Shown in pieces: positions 42,670 through 51,273 of a DNA stretch of 55,716 nucleotides; the stretch's first letter is position 1; each line of letters starts with the position of its first letter. The position numbers and the translations under genes were made by a program. This stretch comes from Limnochordia bacterium (lineage in GTDB: Bacteria > Bacillota > Limnochordia > DUMW01). The notes beneath the pieces are model-generated. The model was not told the origin of the DNA, searched no databases, and saw only the letters and a list, made by a program, of their open reading frames with translations. The stretch spans positions 1 through 55,716 of the forward strand of contig JALNWK010000017.1 in the NCBI GenBank assembly GCA_023230925.1. Direction: 5' to 3'.

Positions 42670-43095
42670 CTAGAACTGCATTCTCAGTCCGCCCCGTATC
42701 ATAGCATTGGCTTCTGTGCCAAAACCATATTGATACTCTGCATAAAAGTACGAAAACCCGACTCCTAATAGAGCATGGCCTGTAGTTTCCTTCGCATCTA
42801 CATCATAGGTGGCACCTGCTCCTACATACATCTTCAGGTTTTGTACAAACTCAGGTAAAGAGTAAGCCCCGGAAAGGTTAACAACTGGTTTGCTGCCAAG
42901 CCCATCCACGTTAAGAGCTAGTGACAGATCTCCGGCAAACATCCGTGCGTAACCTACACCTAGTTTCAGGTCTTCAAAGTCGTAAGCATAGACACTGATC
43001 TGGTTTTTCGGAAGCTCTGCCGCCGCTACCGCCAACGTAAGCCCCATCAACATTGTACATACAACCAAACCGATCATCATGGAACGCTTGAACAT
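42670..43095 (-). CDS. Small secreted protein, possible beta-barrel
   Basis: 141 aa from the ATG at 43095, after AAAGGAGGG. A signal peptide (FKRSMMIGLVVCTMLMGLTLAVAAA) precedes a mature part of short amphipathic strands: QISVYAYDFEDLKLGVGYARMF, LSLALNVDG, LKMYVGAGATYDVD, HALLGVGFSYFYAEYQYGFG and ANAMIRGGLRMQF. Alternating residues and a final Phe are the hallmarks of small outer membrane beta-barrels of the 8-strand type. I cannot name a family. If real, it implies an outer membrane in this lineage. Confidence 0.6.
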   Translation of the reverse strand: MFKRSMMIGLVVCTMLMGLTLAVAAAELPKNQISVYAYDFEDLKLGVGYARMFAGDLSLALNVDGLGSKPVVNLSGAYSLPEFVQNLKMYVGAGATYDVDAKETTGHALLGVGFSYFYAEYQYGFGTEANAMIRGGLRMQF

Positions 43096-43659
43096 ATCAT
43101 TATCCCTCCTTTCATGCCTAAATACTATGATACTTCTGCATATCATCCGGAAATCCTTCTAACAGAACGTACTGCTTCTCGGGTTTTGACATCAGCCATC
43201 CCCCTCCTGGATGGTTTTATCCTATGTACGAAGGCTTTCGGATGGTTCAACCATAAACTAGCTTGGTAAGAGACATCCTTCTTATGGTACCGGCCAGGCA
43301 TGAGATGTAGAGCCACTGGAAGTCCTCGAAACAGAACTGAGCATAAAAGGCCAAGGAGCCCATCAATAACGCAGAAGTACGCACTTGAGATAGCAAGGGA
43401 TATGACCCTGGTGGCAAGCTAATCTATCCAATGAAGCCGCTTAAGACCTTTGACGACAATCGCTCGATAATAAAAAGCATCCTTTTTCGAGAGGGCAGAC
43501 TAAGCTTGGAACTTAAAGAGCATACCCCCCAAACCAAGGGCACCGGTGGCACACACTCTTATCGCCTTTACATGATTAGACTTACAACAGAGTTTCCAGT
43601 CGAATAAATGCTACAGATACCTCAGACTGACCCCTCGACACAGATGATGCCTCATCTTG
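43096..43659. other. Intergenic stretch, no gene seen
   Basis: About 560 bases between two minus-strand genes. It must hold the promoter of the beta-barrel-like gene near its left end. A CCATCC/GGATGG hairpin followed by TTTT lies at 43196-43218 on the plus strand without a plus-strand gene before it. No coding frame is convincing. Confidence 0.4.
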
Positions 43660-43986
43660 CTAATGGGTCCATTCTAATACAGTTATGTCGCATTTGCGTT
43701 TTATCGCATTTCTCATGGTTTCGAAATGAGGACATGGATAACCTATTGGAGTTCCCTTGCTGATACAAGAAGCCAGGACAATTGCCTCTGCACCGCTATC
43801 AACCATAAGTTTGGCCCTTGCCACTGCCCTTTTTCCAGGACATCCACCACATGAAACAAACCCGATTACTACCACCGGGCCAGTCTGCTCAAAGACACAT
43901 TTCCCTTCTTTTGCAATCAGAAAGTCGGTGGTTCCTGGACACATGTCCTCTGTTTGCTGACACCGGATTATTCCCACTTTTACCAC
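43660..43986 (-). CDS. CGGC-domain protein
   Basis: 108 aa from the GTG at 43986, behind GGTGGAGG. Cysteine pattern: IIRCQQTEDMCPGT, then GFVSCGGCPGKRAVARA (the CGGC motif), LASCISKG, and YPCPHFETM. Such proteins probably bind a metal; their function is unknown and they often occur in anaerobes. It is alone here. Confidence 0.85.
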   Translation of the reverse strand: MVKVGIIRCQQTEDMCPGTTDFLIAKEGKCVFEQTGPVVVIGFVSCGGCPGKRAVARAKLMVDSGAEAIVLASCISKGTPIGYPCPHFETMRNAIKRKCDITVLEWTH

Positions 43987-44074
43987 TAGACCTCCACCTT
44001 TCGGTACTTTGTGGAACAACTACCGAATTTCCACGAGGGATTGTACAAAGCCTTAGATTCGCTACGTACTATCT

Positions 44075-44119
44075 AATGAGGTGATTCATCCCCGTCTGGA
44101 TGGGATGAATCACCTCATT
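44075..44119 (-). terminator. Long perfect hairpin after the second Gfo/Idh gene
   Basis: AATGAGGTGATTCATCCC and its exact complement (18 base pairs) flank a nine-base loop, 10 bases beyond the stop at 44129. It lacks a clear T-run on the minus strand (CATTAGAT), so it may act as a terminator or an mRNA 3' end stabiliser. Confidence 0.6.
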
Positions 44120-44128
44120 CATTAATCC

Positions 44129-45205
44129 TTATCTTCCTTTCAGGTCACTAAATAGAACCTCTTTCCCCCTCTCGGAAGACAAGTAGATGGCCTCAATGAT
44201 ATAGCTAACATCAATAATCTCCTCAGGCCTGGTCAATGGCGCCCGGTTATGCTTAATACAATCAACTAGATGGGAGATCTCCTCGGCATAGGAGCTGTGG
44301 TCTTGAACCGATAGGGCAATGTTCTGCTGCTCGCCGTTGATGGTGGTAAGTAGCTTAGTGCCCTCCGCATCCTGCCTAATTCCGCCCTTATCCCCGAGCA
44401 ACTGCAAGTAACTCCCGGGGATGACATGGGCAGCCCAACTTGCCTCTACGTTCAATGTGGCGCCATTGGCAAACTTGATACTGCCAAAGGCACAATCCTC
44501 AACATCATTAAGGTCAGTAAAGACATCTCCCACCCGGGTATCATTTGGTGGCCATCCACCGTCAACTGCTGTCTCACCAAACTTTTGGTACACACTACCT
44601 GTCACAGAAACCGGTTCAGGCGCGCCCATTAACCAATAGGTCAAATCAAGGGCATGGACACCAATGTCCAACATGCAGCCTCCACCGGACCGGGACTTAT
44701 CAGTAAACCAACCACCTAACCCCGGAATACCGGATCGACGCAAGTAACCTGCTTTAGCATAGTAAACATTCCCTAGCTCACCCTGCTCAATACGACGCCG
44801 CATTTCCTGTGAAGCGGCCTCGAATCTGCGACAGAAAGCCCCCATGAAGATTCGATCCACCGCCTTCGCCGTTTGGGCAATATCCTCAGCTTCTTTGCCA
44901 GTGACGGCAACGGGCTTCTCACACAGGACGTGTTTCCCTGCCTTGAGGGCATCCTTCGAGATAATCCCATGGGTGAGGTTGGGGGTACACACACTAACTA
45001 CATCGATCTCATCCATTGCTAGCATTTCCCGGTAGTCTGTGAAGGCATGGGGAACCATGAACTTCTCTTTTACCTGCTTAAGTTTCTGTTCGTTAATGTC
45101 AGCAATGGCCACAATCTCAGCGTCCTTACGCGCTCTCCAGGAAGGAATGTGGGCCGTCTGAGCGATACCTCCCACACCAATAATCCCTACTTTGATCTTC
45201 TTCAT
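44129..45205 (-). CDS. Gfo/Idh/MocA family oxidoreductase
   Basis: 358 aa from the ATG at 45205 after GGAGGG. NAD(P) motif VGIIGVGGIAQTAHIPSW, CEKPVAVTGKEAED with the conserved Lys, and SGGGCMLDIGVHALDLTYWLMG with the His. Substrate unknown, probably a sugar or sugar acid. It follows the fumarylacetoacetase-family gene by 35 bases in one operon, which suggests a sugar-acid catabolic route in which the lyase/hydrolase handles a 2-keto-3-deoxy acid. Confidence 0.9.
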   Translation of the reverse strand: MKKIKVGIIGVGGIAQTAHIPSWRARKDAEIVAIADINEQKLKQVKEKFMVPHAFTDYREMLAMDEIDVVSVCTPNLTHGIISKDALKAGKHVLCEKPVAVTGKEAEDIAQTAKAVDRIFMGAFCRRFEAASQEMRRRIEQGELGNVYYAKAGYLRRSGIPGLGGWFTDKSRSGGGCMLDIGVHALDLTYWLMGAPEPVSVTGSVYQKFGETAVDGGWPPNDTRVGDVFTDLNDVEDCAFGSIKFANGATLNVEASWAAHVIPGSYLQLLGDKGGIRQDAEGTKLLTTINGEQQNIALSVQDHSSYAEEISHLVDCIKHNRAPLTRPEEIIDVSYIIEAIYLSSERGKEVLFSDLKGR

Positions 45206-45240
45206 GCTAATCCCTCCAGAATAATATTGTAGATTATAAG

Positions 45241-46089
45241 TCATCTCTCTTTTACTACCGGATTCCTCAACACGCCTATACCCTCAATCTCAATCTCCAC
45301 CAAGTCACCGTCCTGCAAAAAGATTGGAGGTCTCCTTGCAAAACCAACACCCGATGGAGTCCCGGTGGCAATAACATCGCCAACCTCTAGAGTAAACAGC
45401 CTGGACAAATAACTGATCAGCTCAGGAATGGGAAAGATCATCTGCTTTGTGTTACTGTCTTGCATGGTTTCTCCGTTGAGTCTTAGGGAAACATGTAGAT
45501 CATGGGGATCGGCTACTTCATCGGTGGTGACAACCCACGGACCCATTGGAGCAAAGGTATCACATGTCTTACCCTTGAGCCATTGGCCACTTTCCATTTG
45601 TAGATCCCTGGCACTGACATCGTTAATAATGGTATAGCCCGCCACGAAATCCATCGCCTGCTCCACCGGGACATTCTTTCCCCTTCGGCCAATCACTACC
45701 GCCAGTTCTGCTTCATAGTCCACCTGGCTACTGATCCGGGGTAGGACAATCGGTTCATCAGGACCAATCACGGCACTGGCGTATTTGCCGAAAACCACCG
45801 GTGTTCTCGGCAGCTCCATATTCGTCTCCGCGGCATGATCCCGGTAATTTAGTCCAATACAGATGAGTTTAGGAGGACGGGGAATGGGAGCAAGGAACGT
45901 AAGATCCTGATCTTTCACGGAGAGTGGATTTGCCACAGACACCTTTGTGGGATTACCTAATCCCTCTGTGATCAAATCAGCAACATCCCGCCATTGGGTT
46001 CCTGCTTCCTTTTGCAGAGGAATCACCCGACCATCAATAACCTGCGCTACAAATGTAGTATCACCTCTACTGCACAAAGACAACTTCAC
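45241..46089 (-). CDS. Fumarylacetoacetate hydrolase family protein
   Basis: 282 aa. Family signature ICIGLNYRDHAAETN, PVVFGKYASAVIGP, VDYEAELAVVIGRRGKNV (metal-binding Glu residues), NDVSARDLQ and DVIATGTPSGVG. Members hydrolyse acylpyruvates or dehydrate/cleave 2-keto-3-deoxy sugar acids such as L-2-keto-3-deoxyfuconate; the exact reaction is open. It is first of a two-gene unit with the Gfo/Idh oxidoreductase. Confidence 0.9.
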   Translation of the reverse strand: MKLSLCSRGDTTFVAQVIDGRVIPLQKEAGTQWRDVADLITEGLGNPTKVSVANPLSVKDQDLTFLAPIPRPPKLICIGLNYRDHAAETNMELPRTPVVFGKYASAVIGPDEPIVLPRISSQVDYEAELAVVIGRRGKNVPVEQAMDFVAGYTIINDVSARDLQMESGQWLKGKTCDTFAPMGPWVVTTDEVADPHDLHVSLRLNGETMQDSNTKQMIFPIPELISYLSRLFTLEVGDVIATGTPSGVGFARRPPIFLQDGDLVEIEIEGIGVLRNPVVKER

Positions 46090-46586
46090 CTAGCACGGGC
46101 CAGTCAGTTGAAAAAGTAGCCCTGTCACCTCCACTAACCGATGACTAGTAACCATGTTCATCAAGTATTGTCGGATCCTCTCTGAATACATTCGACAAGC
46201 ACTCCTGGTCTCCTGTCATGCTGAGCACAGTTGCAAAGATTCCTCCCTGCTTTAACAAGCAGACACAGAAGCGGCATGGTAAATCGAAACCCAGCAGACG
46301 CTTAGTTTGCCGCTTGTTCGGTCCCAATCCCCATTGTCTTTATTTGAATGTCCATGACAAAGGATCCTTGCATTCATGATACCTTAGTCCCGAACTTAAT
46401 ACCTTGTCCTGGGAAGGAATGAACGTTTTACCAAGAAGCGATGTTTCCACCCGGGATCTAAGCCAAGGGAACCTACGGCTTGTCCAAAGCAGTAGAATAC
46501 TTGTTGATCACGATGCCAGTGCCGATACCTAATGTATATAGGTCCGGGCACATTTAGGCTACTTGGGGCAGCGATGCCCTATGTCT
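46090..46586. other. Intergenic stretch, no gene recognised
   Basis: About 500 bases. A 60-codon minus-strand frame at 46145-46327 exists but lacks a ribosome site and any familiar content. The promoter of the FAH-oxidoreductase unit should lie at the left end. Confidence 0.4.
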
Positions 46587-47477
46587 TCAGAGCAGATACT
46601 CCATCAGTCCATGTAAGCTCGATTGAACTATGCGTTCTTGTACGTCCACATCCCTTAGCAGCCCTTCACCCACCAAGTTTCTGATATTCTCCAATTCAAC
46701 GATCACTCCAGGACAAGTCCTGGGTAACACCAACTCTTCCAGGGGTAGAATCCCTAGATCCACAAGGTAGTCATTTCCTAGCATAATCGCCTTATTCAAT
46801 GAAGTGGCCAGTTTTTTGCTCCCTTGGTTTGCGGCATACCGGACTAAGGTTCCCCGCTTATCTGCGTTTGGGTGGCTATGCGCATGCAACCCGATATACA
46901 TTTCTGCCCTCTCCTGCTGCAATACACGTAGCCTTTCTTCCCAAGCCATGTCTTGATCGATCCGCCGGGTCATAATCACCCGGGCACCATGTTTCTCCAA
47001 CCATTTGGCCAGAATAAGCGCGGTCTGTAATACCACATCAGCCTCTTTATGTCTTCTTACGGCCCCACTATCTGTTCCCCCATGGCCGGGATCGATGCAA
47101 ATTCGTCGACCATTGAATCTTTTGCAGACCTCCCGTCGCGATAGCTCCACACAAAGCCGCAGAGGTATTCCTGGATGCCAGCTAATCACGGGCTTAGTAG
47201 CAGTAACTTGGTCGATCTCAATACAAACCCCCTGGGCCTTTCCGTAGACTGTCACCGTATTGAGCAACCCGTCATAGACCTTCAACTGCGTCCGAGGCGG
47301 ATTAAGTATAACATCACTAATAATAACGAGCACCCGCTTGCCACACATCGGCGTGCGGACCTTTAGGCTTTTCGAAGTAATTAGTTCCAAAACAATATGA
47401 TCTACTGGTTCGATCCTGTTTAGAACTGTTTTTACATAAAAGTTCGTTACGACCCCAAATTCCCCACTGGAATTCAC
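46587..47477 (-). CDS. Amidase_3-type N-acetylmuramoyl-L-alanine amidase, no signal peptide
   Basis: 296 aa from the GTG at 47477, eight bases after AAGGAG. Residues ~1-120 are beta-rich and unassigned. Residues ~125-296 are an Amidase_3 domain: ICIDPGHGGTDSGAV with zinc His, KEADVVLQ with zinc Glu, GLHAHSH with zinc His, and VIVELENIRN with the catalytic Glu. It should cut the MurNAc-L-Ala bond of peptidoglycan. No signal peptide or membrane helix is visible, so it might act in the mother cell or be released by lysis. The N-terminal domain may resemble AMIN-like modules. Confidence 0.82.
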   Translation of the reverse strand: MNSSGEFGVVTNFYVKTVLNRIEPVDHIVLELITSKSLKVRTPMCGKRVLVIISDVILNPPRTQLKVYDGLLNTVTVYGKAQGVCIEIDQVTATKPVISWHPGIPLRLCVELSRREVCKRFNGRRICIDPGHGGTDSGAVRRHKEADVVLQTALILAKWLEKHGARVIMTRRIDQDMAWEERLRVLQQERAEMYIGLHAHSHPNADKRGTLVRYAANQGSKKLATSLNKAIMLGNDYLVDLGILPLEELVLPRTCPGVIVELENIRNLVGEGLLRDVDVQERIVQSSLHGLMEYLL

Positions 47478-47546
47478 AATACCCACTCCTTCTTCAGGAA
47501 TCTACCCGGCCACTTCCCCATATAATGGACTAGGGAGGGAATTGTA

Positions 47547-48188
47547 GTGAACTCACTTTATCCTATTCCACTGCGGACCCATCTGCTTATGCCAGGTGAG
47601 GATATCGCTAAGGTCATCTCCGGTTATACCCGTCATATCGCCCGTTCCAGTGACATAGTTGCTATTGCCGAGACTGCAGTAGCCATCACCCAGGGACGAT
47701 TGTATCTGCCAGAGGAGATTAGGCCTAGTCCCTTGGCCCGGTTTCTCTGTCGTTTTCCCAACAAGGCCGGTAATCTAACATCCCCTCATTCGATGCAGCT
47801 GGCCATCAGGCAAGTGGGCGCATTACGGATCTTGCTTGGGGCGTTTGTAGCAGTCATAGGAAGGTTGATTGGTAAGAAGGGGCTATTTTTCTATGTCACA
47901 GGCCCTAAGGTACGATCCATTGATGATGTATCCGGTACTGCACCACCCTTTGAGCGATATATCATCGCCGGGCCTGACCATCCAGACCAGTTGGCCGAAG
48001 AAATACATGCGAAGACAGGTATGAGGGTATTGGTAACAGACGTAAATGACTTAGGATGTGTCAACATTATAGGTAGATCTAAGGGGTTTAGCAAAGAAGA
48101 TCTCAAACACTGCATCGCAGCCTTGAAATCAAATCCTTTCGGCAACGCGGACGAACAGACCCCATTGGTACTCTTGCGGGAGGGCTAG
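47547..48188 (+). CDS. CofE-like F420-0:gamma-glutamyl ligase family protein
   Basis: 213 aa, GTG start behind GGGAGGG. CofE-like patterns: RTHLLMPGEDIAKVISGYTRHI, SDIVAIAETAVAITQGR, KKGLFFYVTGPKVRSIDDVSG, VTDVNDLGCVNIIGRSKG, and the end NPFGNADEQTPLVLLR. CofE adds glutamates to coenzyme F420, but Firmicutes rarely make F420 and no other cof gene is present, so the true substrate is unclear. It is divergent from the amidase gene at 46587. Confidence 0.8.
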   Translation: MNSLYPIPLRTHLLMPGEDIAKVISGYTRHIARSSDIVAIAETAVAITQGRLYLPEEIRPSPLARFLCRFPNKAGNLTSPHSMQLAIRQVGALRILLGAFVAVIGRLIGKKGLFFYVTGPKVRSIDDVSGTAPPFERYIIAGPDHPDQLAEEIHAKTGMRVLVTDVNDLGCVNIIGRSKGFSKEDLKHCIAALKSNPFGNADEQTPLVLLREG

Positions 48189-48274
48189 AAATAGGCGTCC
48201 TTGGGTATCCAATGATGTCTGTGTGGGGATAATCAACTGCAGTGCGGGTACAAAGGGCTGAGGCCATATGGTAT

Positions 48275-48297
48275 GGGCCCCGGTTGAACCGGGGCCC
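48275..48297. terminator. Shared hairpin between cofE-like gene and pckG
   Basis: GGGCCCCGGT and ACCGGGGCCC form a ten-base GC stem with a three-base loop, six bases after the pckG stop and 86 after the cofE-like stop. There is no T-run, so termination is assumed from position and strength. Confidence 0.65.
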
Positions 48298-48303
48298 ATT
48301 GAC

Positions 48304-50145
48304 TTACACCAATCTATAGGGAGAAACAACTGCACCGTACTTTGTCTTTGCCTCTTCTAGAAGCTGTTTTTGCTTCCGAATCTGATCCATGAATTCCGCC
48401 GGTACATCATCATGCTTACTAAAAATTGCTTCCATTCTGTCGTATTTAGCAATGTACTTATCCACACGAATCGAGAATTGCTCAACATACTCTTCCTCGG
48501 TGTAATCCTTGTTCAGATGCTCTTTGAAAAGCACCTTTAGGTCCTCATATTTCGGGATGCGACCGATTGGTGTTTCAATGGCGTCGAAATCACCATTCAC
48601 CCGGCCTTCCATCCACATAATCCAGACCTTCTTATCTAGGATTCCATTTAAGTAGGAGCCCTTACCATCCTTACGCAGGAAGTAGTTGGTGGCATAGACT
48701 GTGGGTGGATTATCCAAGCGCTTACCAAAGTCTAGATAGTTTCGAATATAAGTGCCTAAGGAGATGGCTAAGAAATCAGAGTTGGCCATGGGGTTGTGTT
48801 TCCTTACCCCCTGTTGGCCCAATGTGGCAGCTGTAGTTTCCGATTCGAGACAGGCACCAATCATCACACCATGTCCCCAACTTGGGGACTCCGCCACAGG
48901 TACACTGGTATCTGAATCCCGACCTCCGTAGATAAAGCCGCTTACGGGAACACCCTTTGGATCCTCTAAGGAAGAGTCGGAATTGGACAGCTCGTCAATC
49001 CGCAAGGTATACCGAGAATTCTTGTGGGAGGCCGGAACTTCCTTACCATCGGGGCCCTTCTTCCCTTTGTACCATTCCCCGGAGAAATTTCTGCCCGTAT
49101 CCGGAATATCTATACCCATACCGCCCCAATAGGGAGTGCCATCATGTACCAAGACATTGCTGAAAATAACCTCTCCAGGTCTAGTGAGGGCATCGAAAAT
49201 CACGGGATCATTTTTCTCACTCACATCTTCAATAATTCCAAACATGCCTCTTTCAACATTAACCGCCCGCACCTGACCGTCTACTGCACGAAGATACGCA
49301 ATATCGTCACCGACTATTACACCGCCGGGAATCATTGCTGTACTTGTTTTGCCACAAGCACTGGGAAATGCGCCAGTGAAGTAGGTGGTGCGGCTGTTAG
49401 GACCCTTCGCACCCATAACAAACATGTGCTCGGCCAACCAGTCCTCCCGGGATGCCTTCTGGATCGCAAGACGTAGCGCCAGTTTCTTCAGACCTACACT
49501 GTTGCCAGCGTACTGATTATTCACGGTAAATACGCGGTTTGCTTCTAGGTCGATGAAGATGCGCCGCTTGTCCACGTCAACGCTGACCCCATTGGCTAAT
49601 CTACCAGCCGAATGGATGAAGTGAAAGAACTTCTTGGAACCGTTTAGTCGTTTGAACTCCTCATAACCCGGTCGATAAAGAATGTTTTCGCTGTGAGCAA
49701 CATACGCCGAATCGGTGATCTGCAGAGCCGGAATACTAAACTTGGAATTGGTGGGCCCTAAGCAATAGAACAATACCAACATCTCTTTGCCCTGCATGGA
49801 GCCATCTAGATAAGAGAAGATCTCCTCTAGCCCTTCTTTCCGCTCCTTGGCCTCATTACCCAAACCAGATCCTTCTACATCCGAAACGAGATACTTCGTG
49901 TTCTCTTTGTCCCGGGCTTGATCGTAGTACCCGTCGAAATGCACCGTATGTCCTTGTATCTTCAAGGGGGCTTCTTCACCATTCTTCTTTGCAAGCTCCT
50001 TAATGTAATCGGCATCCTCCTTCGCATCGGTAAACACAGTCACCTTTGCAGGCTTGCAAAGATCGATCGCCCAATTAACAATCTCCACGACATGCTGATT
50101 ATTCAATTCTTGCAGTTTCTGTAGATTTGCACCTTCGAGACTCAT
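48304..50145 (-). CDS. pckG: Phosphoenolpyruvate carboxykinase (GTP)
   Basis: 613 aa, the usual length of GTP-dependent PEPCK. Active site P-loop GAFPSACGKTSTAM (258-271) with the reactive Cys264, VGDDIAYLR (278-286), MGIDIP, and the C-terminal NYFLRKDGKG-type motif. It interconverts oxaloacetate plus GTP with PEP, CO2 and GDP. Beside the oxaloacetate decarboxylase operon it marks oxaloacetate as a branch point: PEP by this enzyme, or pyruvate with Na+ export. The start follows GGGGAGGAA. The leader is about 120 bases and begins with an inverted repeat. Confidence 0.96.
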   Translation of the reverse strand: MSLEGANLQKLQELNNQHVVEIVNWAIDLCKPAKVTVFTDAKEDADYIKELAKKNGEEAPLKIQGHTVHFDGYYDQARDKENTKYLVSDVEGSGLGNEAKERKEGLEEIFSYLDGSMQGKEMLVLFYCLGPTNSKFSIPALQITDSAYVAHSENILYRPGYEEFKRLNGSKKFFHFIHSAGRLANGVSVDVDKRRIFIDLEANRVFTVNNQYAGNSVGLKKLALRLAIQKASREDWLAEHMFVMGAKGPNSRTTYFTGAFPSACGKTSTAMIPGGVIVGDDIAYLRAVDGQVRAVNVERGMFGIIEDVSEKNDPVIFDALTRPGEVIFSNVLVHDGTPYWGGMGIDIPDTGRNFSGEWYKGKKGPDGKEVPASHKNSRYTLRIDELSNSDSSLEDPKGVPVSGFIYGGRDSDTSVPVAESPSWGHGVMIGACLESETTAATLGQQGVRKHNPMANSDFLAISLGTYIRNYLDFGKRLDNPPTVYATNYFLRKDGKGSYLNGILDKKVWIMWMEGRVNGDFDAIETPIGRIPKYEDLKVLFKEHLNKDYTEEEYVEQFSIRVDKYIAKYDRMEAIFSKHDDVPAEFMDQIRKQKQLLEEAKTKYGAVVSPYRLV

Positions 50146-50240
50146 AGATAGTTCCTCCCCACACTACTAATTTCCGAACCCGCGGGACACAAACAGTCCC
50201 ACTCTTTGCATTCCTAGTCTTCGGTTTCGCTAAAAACCAA

Positions 50241-50266
50241 GGGAGTGAAATTCGAAATTTCCTCCC
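50241..50266 (-). promoter_or_regulatory. Inverted repeat at the pckG transcription start
   Basis: On the minus strand GGGAGGAAATT, loop TCG, then AATTTC-A-CTCCC forms an 11-base stem with one bulge. It begins where transcription is predicted to start. It could be an operator (nearly symmetric, 26 bases) or a 5' mRNA hairpin that protects or regulates the transcript. Confidence 0.6.
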
Positions 50267-50271
50267 AATAT

Positions 50272-50301
50272 ACTATATCACTAAAGAGGTCAATGGGTCA
50301 A
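50272..50301 (-). promoter_or_regulatory. Promoter of pckG
   Basis: TTGACC (50301-50296) and TATAGT (50277-50272) are 18 bases apart on the minus strand, about 130 bases upstream of pckG. Confidence 0.65.
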
Positions 50302-50320
50302 TACAGAAAAACCTCAACTT

Positions 50321-51193
50321 CTAGGCTAGCACAGCAATGGCCCTAGGCTTGACTGCTATTTTGCACGGAGTAGTACCAATTGATTCCCCATCGGCTTGAA
50401 GTCTTAGGGGTCGTTCTGTGGTAATCTTGATCTTCTTCGATCTATAGAATTTTACCCGGGGATGATTCATATGGTTTCCCGAATATACTCGTCCAAGGTT
50501 TGCCAGGAAGCTCATTTTCCCCAGTTCCTCAACCAAGCAGATATCCAAGAACCCATCTGACAGATCAGCCGGAGGGGCAATCTTCATACCCCCTCCGTAA
50601 TACTGCCCATTTGCCACTACTACCATTAAGCCCCGCTTTGTGATTTTCTCATCGTCGAGCTCAATAGATATACTACATCCTTTGAATCGATAAAGGGTCT
50701 TCAATGCCGCTCCTACATAGGCTGCCATTCCTCGAAAGGGCAGAACGCTGCAGTTGACCTGATGGGCCACCTCAGCATCAAAACCCACACTAGCCCCATT
50801 GATAAAATGTGTATCACCCAGCTGGACCACATCTACGTGCCTAATGACACGGTTTTGCAACCGTTCCAGTGCCAGTTCAAAGTTTCGAGGAATTCCAAGG
50901 GTACGGGCCAAGTCGTTTCCCTTCCCCGTTGGTATAATCCCCAGAACAGAGGAGCTGCCAAGCATGCCGTTTACCACTTCATTAATGGTCCCATCGCCCC
51001 CCACTGCAACTAACTCTGAGAAATCAGCTGTGCTCTTAGCAGCAAGGGAAGAGGCATGATAGGGGCCCTCGGTATAAACACAATCCACTTTCAAGTTGAG
51101 CTGCTTCATACGGCGATAGATCCTTGGCCACAGGCGACCAGTTCTCCCTGCACCAGCAGTCCGATTAACAATGCATAAGATCTTTCTATCCAC
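50321..51193 (-). CDS. Diacylglycerol kinase-family lipid kinase (YegS/DgkB type)
   Basis: 290 aa, GTG start. Kinase motifs: VNRTAGAGRTGRLW, VAVGGDGTINEVVNGM (nucleotide site) and GIIPTGKGNDLARTLGIP, then GASVGFDAEVAHQVN and the metal-binding APPADLSDGFLDICL. It probably phosphorylates diacylglycerol from lipoteichoic acid or other membrane turnover; sphingosine-type substrates are possible in the family. It lies 80 bases after the CPBP protease gene on the same strand. Confidence 0.9.
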   Translation of the reverse strand: MDRKILCIVNRTAGAGRTGRLWPRIYRRMKQLNLKVDCVYTEGPYHASSLAAKSTADFSELVAVGGDGTINEVVNGMLGSSSVLGIIPTGKGNDLARTLGIPRNFELALERLQNRVIRHVDVVQLGDTHFINGASVGFDAEVAHQVNCSVLPFRGMAAYVGAALKTLYRFKGCSISIELDDEKITKRGLMVVVANGQYYGGGMKIAPPADLSDGFLDICLVEELGKMSFLANLGRVYSGNHMNHPRVKFYRSKKIKITTERPLRLQADGESIGTTPCKIAVKPRAIAVLA

Positions 51194-51273
51194 AGCGGCG
51201 GTCTACTTTGCCGATCAACGATGGCAAGATGACCTACACCCCCCTAGGGTAAGACAACACCTTTTATTTCCAA

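Noticed and set aside
43196..43218. CCATCC/GGATGG hairpin with TTTT on the plus strand
   Set aside because: No plus-strand gene precedes it; it may be chance in a non-coding stretch.
46145..46327. 60-codon minus-strand frame with a Cys-rich part
   Set aside because: No ribosome site, no recognisable domain, and isolated; treated as chance.
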